Shown here: positions 59,342-64,000 of the stretch, piece by piece
How positions within the stretch are numbered: position 1 is the stretch's first letter
Layout of the letters: each line of letters opens with the position of its first letter
Source of the DNA: UBA2040 sp041751955
GTDB lineage: Bacteria; Bacteroidota; Bacteroidia; Flavobacteriales_D; Crocinitomicaceae
DNA: 64,000 bases
Direction of reading: 5' to 3'
Assembly (NCBI GenBank): GCA_041751955.1
Contig: JBGSIB010000054.1
Coordinates: 30,088 to 94,087, forward strand
Notes under the pieces: generated by a model
Seen by the model: only the letters and a program-made list of their open reading frames with translations
What the model was told of the DNA's origin: nothing
The model's database searches: none
Made by a program: the position numbers and the translations under genes

Positions 59342-59402
59342 GTGCTAAAAAATCACAGCCGACCTTCGGGACGGAAACGATTTTTAGCACTAAACGTTAG
59401 CA
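59342..59402. repeat. attC-like imperfect inverted repeat
   Basis: GTGCTAAAAAATC (59342-59354) is complementary to GATTTTTAGCAC (59379-59390) with a single extra A on one arm. An inner stem pairs CCG with CGG around ACCTTCGGGA. The right end reads GTTAGCA (59396-59402), close to the integron core GTTRRRY, and TGCTAAA at the left end is its near-complement. The next gene starts 6 bp later. Confidence 0.5.
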
Positions 59403-59408
59403 TTAACT

Positions 59409-60005
59409 ATGGAAAAGCATCTAAAAACACATCTATTGAATATGATTAAGACTTTGATCCCCTCAATATTTGCTATTTTCCTTGGGTTTGGGCAATCTTC
59501 GGATTCATTGTTGCTCAGAATTTTAGACGATTGCGAAAAGAATTTTTCGACGGAAAAAATTGACTCCACATTTTGCAATTTCTACATCAAAGATTTCCAG
59601 GACACAGTATTTTTCAAGTATGCTGATTGTATTCTTCAAGCGCAAACAACTTCACCTTTAACTTTCAAGCGTAGAATTCAAAATGGATACGCAAACGGAT
59701 TTTTAAGGATATATGCTGAAAATACCGAATCTTATTCTTGGCTTGATGGTTATTATGTAAATGGATCAATTTCAAGCGGAAGCTATATAGAATATTATCA
59801 AGGCGGAAAATTAAAACTGTCCGGTCAATTCATTAATGGCCATCGTCAGGGTGTTTGGACTTGGTATTTTGAAAATGGAAATATCAATAGGCTCTTCGTA
59901 TACGAAATTGCCGAGCCAATAAAAGAAATTGTATATGATATGAACGGAAAAATCATTGAGGAATACGATTTTGTAAATGAAAAAAATAATACTAACATGC
60001 ACTAA
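59409..60005 (+). CDS. exported MORN/YwqK-like repeat protein
   Basis: 198 residues from ATG 59409, or 187 from ATG 59442 (MIKTLIPSIFAIFLGFGQ), which gives the cleaner signal peptide. The C-terminal third has MORN-like units (NGYANGFLRIYAEN, SGSYIEYYQGGKLKLSGQFINGHRQGVWTWYFENGNINRL), as in YwqK-type proteins. It lies directly after the attC-like element, the usual place for a cassette gene. The function is unknown. Confidence 0.6.
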   Translation: MEKHLKTHLLNMIKTLIPSIFAIFLGFGQSSDSLLLRILDDCEKNFSTEKIDSTFCNFYIKDFQDTVFFKYADCILQAQTTSPLTFKRRIQNGYANGFLRIYAENTESYSWLDGYYVNGSISSGSYIEYYQGGKLKLSGQFINGHRQGVWTWYFENGNINRLFVYEIAEPIKEIVYDMNGKIIEEYDFVNEKNNTNMH

Positions 60006-60119
60006 GCAAAATGGCGCAACAATTATCTTCGAGAGAAAGAGCTAAATTGGCGGTAAACTTCCCCGTTTTTGTAGCATTCCCAATTTTCAGACAGCGAATA
60101 AATAAAATTTTTCCATTTT

Positions 60120-60149
60120 TTGAGGTCGTCCCTTTTTGTCAGACATTTT
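60120..60149. repeat. second copy of the dispersed 30-bp motif
   Basis: The segment contains TTTTTGTCAGACATTTT and is 26/30 identical to 55714-55743. It is in the 278-bp gap before the Crp-type gene, in which I see no convincing gene. Confidence 0.5.
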
Positions 60150-60244
60150 AATTCCCTAGAACAATAAAACCTGTCGAAAAAAGAAGAATAAGGCAGTAAA
60201 TTCTTCCATTGCAACATCGCAATTTCACTCTCACCTAAATAAAT

Positions 60245-60252
60245 TATATTTG
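60245..60252 (+). promoter_or_regulatory. -7 promoter element of the Crp/Fnr-type gene
   Basis: TATATTTG, a perfect TAnnTTTG, lies 31 bp before the ATG at 60284. Confidence 0.5.
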
Positions 60253-60283
60253 ACGATGCGATGCGAAAAACAGCTGACAGAAA

Positions 60284-60790
60284 ATGAAAGATATAATTGA
60301 ACTTTCGGAAAAAGAAATAACCATCGGCAGAAACGAATTTTTGAAAGTCAAAGGCAGCATTGATACAAACTTATATTATGTAAAAAGTGGGAGCTTGAGA
60401 ATTTTTGTTTTGGACAACTACGAGGAACAAACTATTCGCTTCGCTTACAGGGAAAATATAATCGTTTCATTGGACTCTTTTTTAACAGGTAAACCTTCCG
60501 ACTTATATATTCAAGCCATCAAAAAAACGGTTGTAAATGTTGTCACGAAAAATCAAATAGATCATTTTTTAGAAATAGAAAAGAATCAAAATTTATGGAC
60601 AAAAATTCTAGAAAATTTGGTGCTTCAGCAGATGGAACGCGAAATTGATATTTTGACAACGTCACCTAAAGAAAGATATGAAAGAGTTTTGAAACGAAGT
60701 CCACGGCTTTTTCAAGAAATCCCGAATAGATACATTGCTAATTATTTGAGAATGAGTCCTGAAACTTTATCGAGACTAAAAAAATCTTGA
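60284..60790 (+). CDS. Crp/Fnr-family regulator, short form
   Basis: 168 residues. A cNMP-binding-type beta-roll (YYVKSGSLRIFVLDNYEEQTIRFAYRENIIVSLDSFLTGKPS, about 31-73) is followed by the dimer helix and a C-terminal helix-turn-helix (IPNRYIANYLRMSPETLSRLKK). The beta-roll lacks the classical cAMP-pocket Arg-Ser signature, so a different or no ligand is likely. The end is close to the recognition helix, giving a protein about 20-30 residues shorter than usual. The downstream DinB gene starts 56 bp later. Confidence 0.82.
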   Translation: MKDIIELSEKEITIGRNEFLKVKGSIDTNLYYVKSGSLRIFVLDNYEEQTIRFAYRENIIVSLDSFLTGKPSDLYIQAIKKTVVNVVTKNQIDHFLEIEKNQNLWTKILENLVLQQMEREIDILTTSPKERYERVLKRSPRLFQEIPNRYIANYLRMSPETLSRLKKS

Positions 60791-60846
60791 TTTCAAGCAA
60801 GATTTTTAGAATATACTTTTTGGAACTTTGCGTAAAATTTAAAATT

Positions 60847-61404
60847 ATGCAATCAGAGAAATTAATTCAATCCCATTTAGAAAAGACAAGACAAATTATA
60901 AATCAGATCGAGAAATTAAAAACATTTGATTTGAATGTATTAACCTGGAAAGAAAACGAAACTTCGTGGAGCATTTTGGAGTGTGTGGAACATTTGAATT
61001 TATATGGCGACTTCTATTTGCCTGAAATGGAAAACAAAATAAAAAATTCAAGCTCTAAAAATGAACTTGAATTTAAAAGTGGAATTTTAGGGAACTATTT
61101 TGCAAAAAGTATGTTGCCAAAGGAAAAACTAAACAAAATGAAAACTTTTAAAGACAAAAACCCATTAAATGCAGACCTTGACAAAACCGTTATTGATAAA
61201 TTTACAAATCAACAAATCAAACTCTTGGACTTGTTAAATCAGTCAAGAAAAGTGAGTTTAAACAAAGTGAAAATTCAGACTTCAATATCAAGTTTAATTC
61301 AACTAAAATTGGGCGACACTTTTCAGTTTTTGATCAATCATAATATGAGACACTTAAAGCAAATTGACAGAATACAACAAACGAAGAAAACTGTTGGAAG
61401 TTAG
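60847..61404 (+). CDS. DinB-family four-helix protein
   Basis: 185 residues with the DinB/YfiT four-helix pattern: SWSILECVEHLNLYGDFYLPEME (about 39-61) and FLINHNMRHLKQIDRI (about 161-176), supplying the three metal-ligand His. Family members include thiol transferases and stress-induced proteins; the substrate is unknown. I start at MQSEKL (60847); the extension to 60787 overlaps the Crp gene and has no family support. Co-transcribed with the Crp-type regulator. Confidence 0.75.
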   Translation: MQSEKLIQSHLEKTRQIINQIEKLKTFDLNVLTWKENETSWSILECVEHLNLYGDFYLPEMENKIKNSSSKNELEFKSGILGNYFAKSMLPKEKLNKMKTFKDKNPLNADLDKTVIDKFTNQQIKLLDLLNQSRKVSLNKVKIQTSISSLIQLKLGDTFQFLINHNMRHLKQIDRIQQTKKTVGS

Positions 61405-61699
61405 TTCTAAAGCAATAAAAAATTTATTAAACGAAACAAACGCATGTATTATTGAGGCTCACCAATAAGGACGGATGTGTGTCAAATGGATTATTTACAT
61501 AAAATCCAAGGTTTACGTTTTCAAATGAATGAAGGGTTTGAACTGTTTTTTTAAAACACAGACAATTTCCTCATTTCGCCAAAAATCGATGAATGCACTT
61601 TTTTACCCATAAGAATTCAATATTACAACAAATTGTCCTCGAAAGGGCAACAACTATCCGATTTTATTATTTATCTTGGTTCTTAAAAATCAGAATCTT

Positions 61700-63676
61700 A
61701 TGAAAAAAATAGTACTTTTATTATCATCAGTGTTGATGACATCTGCCTTTAATGCTCAGATCTTTTCGGATGACTTCGAAGGATACACAGTGGGATCATA
61801 CTTGGGCCCCAATTCAGCGGAATGGACCACTTGGAGTGGAGCAGAAGGAGGTGCGGAAGACGTGCAAATAACGAACGCTCAAGCGAGTAGCGGCTCAAAT
61901 TCAATTTATTTCATGGCACCTGGATCAGGAGGACCGCAAGATGTTCTTTTAAAATTTGGACAGGTGTACAACAGTGGCATTTTTACGTGGGAAAGCGATA
62001 TTCGTGTAGACGCTGGAAAAACGGCTTACTTTAATTTCCAAGCGGCAGCAACACCTGGTGTTTCATGGGCGATGAATTGCAACATGTCGAATGGATCTGT
62101 AACCATTGACGATGGAGTTACGGCAAGTTTGGCTGTAGGTTCTTACACCGACGATACTTGGTTTACTTTGAGAATTGAAGCCAATCTTTCTACAGGAAGA
62201 TGGCAAGCTTATGTAGATGATGTTTGCTTTGGTGTTTGGGCCAATTCTATTAATTCATTGGCTTCTGCAGATATATTCCCAACTACAGCTGGATCGTTCT
62301 ATATGGACGATGTTTCTTTTGATCACACAGCCTATACGCCGGCTGCTCTGAATGCTTCGGTTTCTGGATTCGATCTAGGAGGTAGAATAGCTGGATTAGC
62401 TAAATATCCTACAGTTAAAGTGGCCAATGTTGGAACAAATCCGATTACATCTTTTGACGTAAACATCAATATTTACGGAAATAACTATTCGCAATCGGTG
62501 ACAGGTGTCAACCTAACAGCCGGTCAATCCATGGACGTTGTTTACACAACCCCAATAATGGTTATGTCAGGAACGCATCCCGCAACAGCATCTGTTTCTA
62601 ACGTAAATGGCGGAACGGACGGTGATCCTTCGGATGATGAAGCTTGTGCAATTGCAAAAAATGTTACACCTGCACCTGGAAAAATGGTGGTTGGTGAAGA
62701 AGCTACTGGGACATGGTGTCCATGGTGTGTGCGTGGAACAGTATTCATGGACAAATTCGAAGAAGAATTTGATATATATTGGGCTGGAATAGCTGTACAC
62801 AATGGAGACCCAATGGTGGTAGCTGATTACGATGCAGCCATTGGAAACTATATCGCTGGATATCCAAGTGCATTGGTAGATAGAGGTGGAGACGTCGATC
62901 CTTCTGCCATGGAAAGTGATTTTTATGCGCGTTTGGTGACACCACCAGCAGCAAGTATCGCAAATGCGTCCGTTTGGAATCCAACGACAAGAGAATTACA
63001 AGTGACGGTTTCAGCTACTTTCGCTTCAGCAGCGAATAACAATTGGAGACTGGCCTGTGTTTTGACAGAAGATGGGGTTACAGGAACTGGATCTGGATAC
63101 AACCAAGCCAACGCTTATGCTGGTGGAGGAAATGGCGTGATGGGAGGTTTCGAATTGTTACCTTCATCTGTACCTGCCTCTCAAATGGTTTACAATCATG
63201 TTGCAAGAGATATCGCTCCTGATTGGAATGGACAAGCGAATAGTTTTCCAGCAGCTGTAAATGTAGGAGAAACACATTCTGTAACTTTTATTTTCACATT
63301 AGCTCCTGATTGGGACGAAAACAACATACATGTAATTGGAATGTTGTTGGATCCATCCGGAAAAATTGATAACGCAGGGAAATCCTCTGTATTTAGCAAC
63401 ACTGGATTAGGAGAATTGGAAAACCAAGCTACTTTTAGAATGTATCCAAATCCTAGCCATGATGTGGCCTTCATAGAAGCGGAATTCGGAAACAATGCAG
63501 AAGTGTCTGTAAAATTAGTAGATATGTCGGGTAAAGAAGTAGGTTCTAAAAACTACGGAATAGTTACTCCTGGTTCAAAAATTCCTTTGAATATTTCAAC
63601 ACTTGAAGCAGGTGTTTACCTAGTAGAAGTAGTGATAAATAATGTTCGCATGACGCAACGATTGATTGTTGAATAA
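61700..63676 (+). CDS. secreted Omp28/thioredoxin-like protein with lectin-like domain and T9SS tail
   Basis: 658 residues with a signal peptide (MKKIVLLLSSVLMTSAFNAQ). A concanavalin-like domain (about 20-220; FSDDFEGYTVGSYLGPNSAEW, FYMDDVSFD) is followed by an Ig-like domain, then an Omp28-type thioredoxin fold with EEATGTWCPWCVRG (CPWC near residue 340) and DYDAAIGNYIAGYPSALVDRGG. A T9SS sorting domain ends the protein (FRMYPNPSHD … LEAGVYLVEVV). An extracellular disulfide or thiol function attached to a glycan-binding module is inferred. Followed by a terminator. Confidence 0.85.
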   Translation: MKKIVLLLSSVLMTSAFNAQIFSDDFEGYTVGSYLGPNSAEWTTWSGAEGGAEDVQITNAQASSGSNSIYFMAPGSGGPQDVLLKFGQVYNSGIFTWESDIRVDAGKTAYFNFQAAATPGVSWAMNCNMSNGSVTIDDGVTASLAVGSYTDDTWFTLRIEANLSTGRWQAYVDDVCFGVWANSINSLASADIFPTTAGSFYMDDVSFDHTAYTPAALNASVSGFDLGGRIAGLAKYPTVKVANVGTNPITSFDVNINIYGNNYSQSVTGVNLTAGQSMDVVYTTPIMVMSGTHPATASVSNVNGGTDGDPSDDEACAIAKNVTPAPGKMVVGEEATGTWCPWCVRGTVFMDKFEEEFDIYWAGIAVHNGDPMVVADYDAAIGNYIAGYPSALVDRGGDVDPSAMESDFYARLVTPPAASIANASVWNPTTRELQVTVSATFASAANNNWRLACVLTEDGVTGTGSGYNQANAYAGGGNGVMGGFELLPSSVPASQMVYNHVARDIAPDWNGQANSFPAAVNVGETHSVTFIFTLAPDWDENNIHVIGMLLDPSGKIDNAGKSSVFSNTGLGELENQATFRMYPNPSHDVAFIEAEFGNNAEVSVKLVDMSGKEVGSKNYGIVTPGSKIPLNISTLEAGVYLVEVVINNVRMTQRLIVE

Positions 63677-63697
63677 GATATAACTGATTACAAAATT

Positions 63698-63735
63698 CGG
63701 GCGATATTCTTTAGGAATGATCGCCCGTTTTTTTT
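63698..63735 (+). terminator. terminator of the Omp28-type gene
   Basis: CGGGCGAT and ATCGCCCG form an 8-bp stem extended inward by ATTC/GAAT with a one-base bulge; eight T follow. It lies 21 bp after the stop. Confidence 0.9.
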
Positions 63736-63832
63736 GAGTCAAATCGAAAGGATTAGCGAGGAAAAATAATCGATATGTTAATGAAGCAACAGCTCGCTTT
63801 TATCTATCGTGCTTAAAAAAAGCTTTGAAAAC

Positions 63833-63970
63833 CTATTCTGTCGGATCTAAATTCTCCTCAATATAGTCTTTTGCTACCAGCCATTGGTCTTCGTGATTTT
63901 TTGGATTTCGTGCGATCATGTCACCCACTTTTGGACTACCTTCAAATCGGCTTCGCTTATCGACACTTTT
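63833..63970 (-). pseudogene. broken C-terminal gene fragment at the window edge
   Basis: The minus-strand frame ending at TAG 63833-63835 encodes a protein-like text: FEGSPKVGDMIARNPKNHED, then QWLVAKDYIEENLDPTE, but is closed upstream by a TGA. Another frame of the same DNA reads EILDEKVSISEADLKVVQKW and stops at TGA. This suggests a frameshifted gene, or a gene whose start lies within the region (ATG at MIARNP). The family is not recognised. Confidence 0.4.
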
Positions 63971-64000
63971 TCATCCAGTATTTCGCCTCAACATACGATC

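Noticed and set aside
60023..60217. 64-codon minus-strand frame
   Set aside because: No start context, no promoter and no recognisable protein pattern; part of it is the dispersed 30-bp motif.

Overview
The window looks like a chromosomal segment of a free-living Bacteroidota bacterium, most likely Flavobacteriales (a Fluviicola/Crocinitomicaceae-type organism is my best guess). The grounds are: four secreted proteins ending in type IX secretion (T9SS) C-terminal sorting domains with the FYPNP-type motif, a GldA-like ABC ATPase, Bacteroidota -7 promoter elements (TAnnTTTG) close to start codons, low GC content and many Cys-acylated lipoproteins. I recognise no rRNA, tRNA, CRISPR array, complete insertion sequence or phage.

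Layout. 1-2.8 kb: a gene tail, a degenerate single-domain DEAD-box protein, and a minus-strand mazG-type/dtd/rsgA group. 2.8-12.3 kb: gldA-like ATPase, secreted vanadium-type haloperoxidase, tyrS, truA, a large secreted LamG/repeat adhesin, an EI24-type membrane protein and purB. 12.4-18.6 kb (minus): lnt, ECF sigma factor and small zinc-finger anti-sigma in one operon, then a lipoprotein, a large orphan membrane-anchored protein and rnhB. 18.7-25.6 kb: small exported proteins, acyl-CoA dehydrogenase, GH113-like lipoprotein, a DbpA-type helicase, and a divergent pair (outer-membrane MetA-like protein / DtxR regulator) around a perfect 16-bp palindrome. 25.6-27.7 kb: an arsenic operon, arsR - DUF6428 - arsC - aquaporin, with a near-perfect 24-bp palindrome upstream of arsR. 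27.7-32.5 kb: S9 peptidase, DUF2461, TPR protein and GH3 lipoprotein.

32.5-34.7 kb is an accessory-looking patch: an isolated FkbM methyltransferase, a decayed minus-strand gene, a run of five perfect short hairpins (including GCAA and TTCG tetraloops) and an unrecognised gene. 34.7-44.2 kb (minus): a TPR-like exported protein, the two methylmalonyl-CoA mutase subunits overlapping each other and an EI24 protein, a sterol-desaturase-type hydroxylase, two small membrane proteins and a giant AsmA-type protein. 44.2-55.7 kb: outer-membrane protein/Nif3-like/zinc-ribbon operon with a strong terminator, a DEAD-box helicase, hisS overlapping hutH, an M28 peptidase with T9SS tail, and an ACMSD-type decarboxylase abutting psd. 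55.9-61.4 kb: exported small proteins including an extremely Lys/Gly/His-rich one, then AT-rich orphan genes with an attC-like imperfect inverted repeat, a Crp/Fnr regulator and a DinB protein. 61.7-63.7 kb: a secreted CPWC/lectin-like protein and its terminator; the window ends in a broken minus-strand gene fragment.

The candidates most worth follow-up are the hairpin cluster at 33861-33973, the aquaporin-based arsenic operon with its operator-like palindrome, the DtxR palindrome, the attC-like element at 59342-59402, and a family of inverted GGACCGCTTCGCTGAT-type repeats placed just upstream of gldA, purB and hisS promoters. All functional calls rest on reading motifs by eye; no searches were run.
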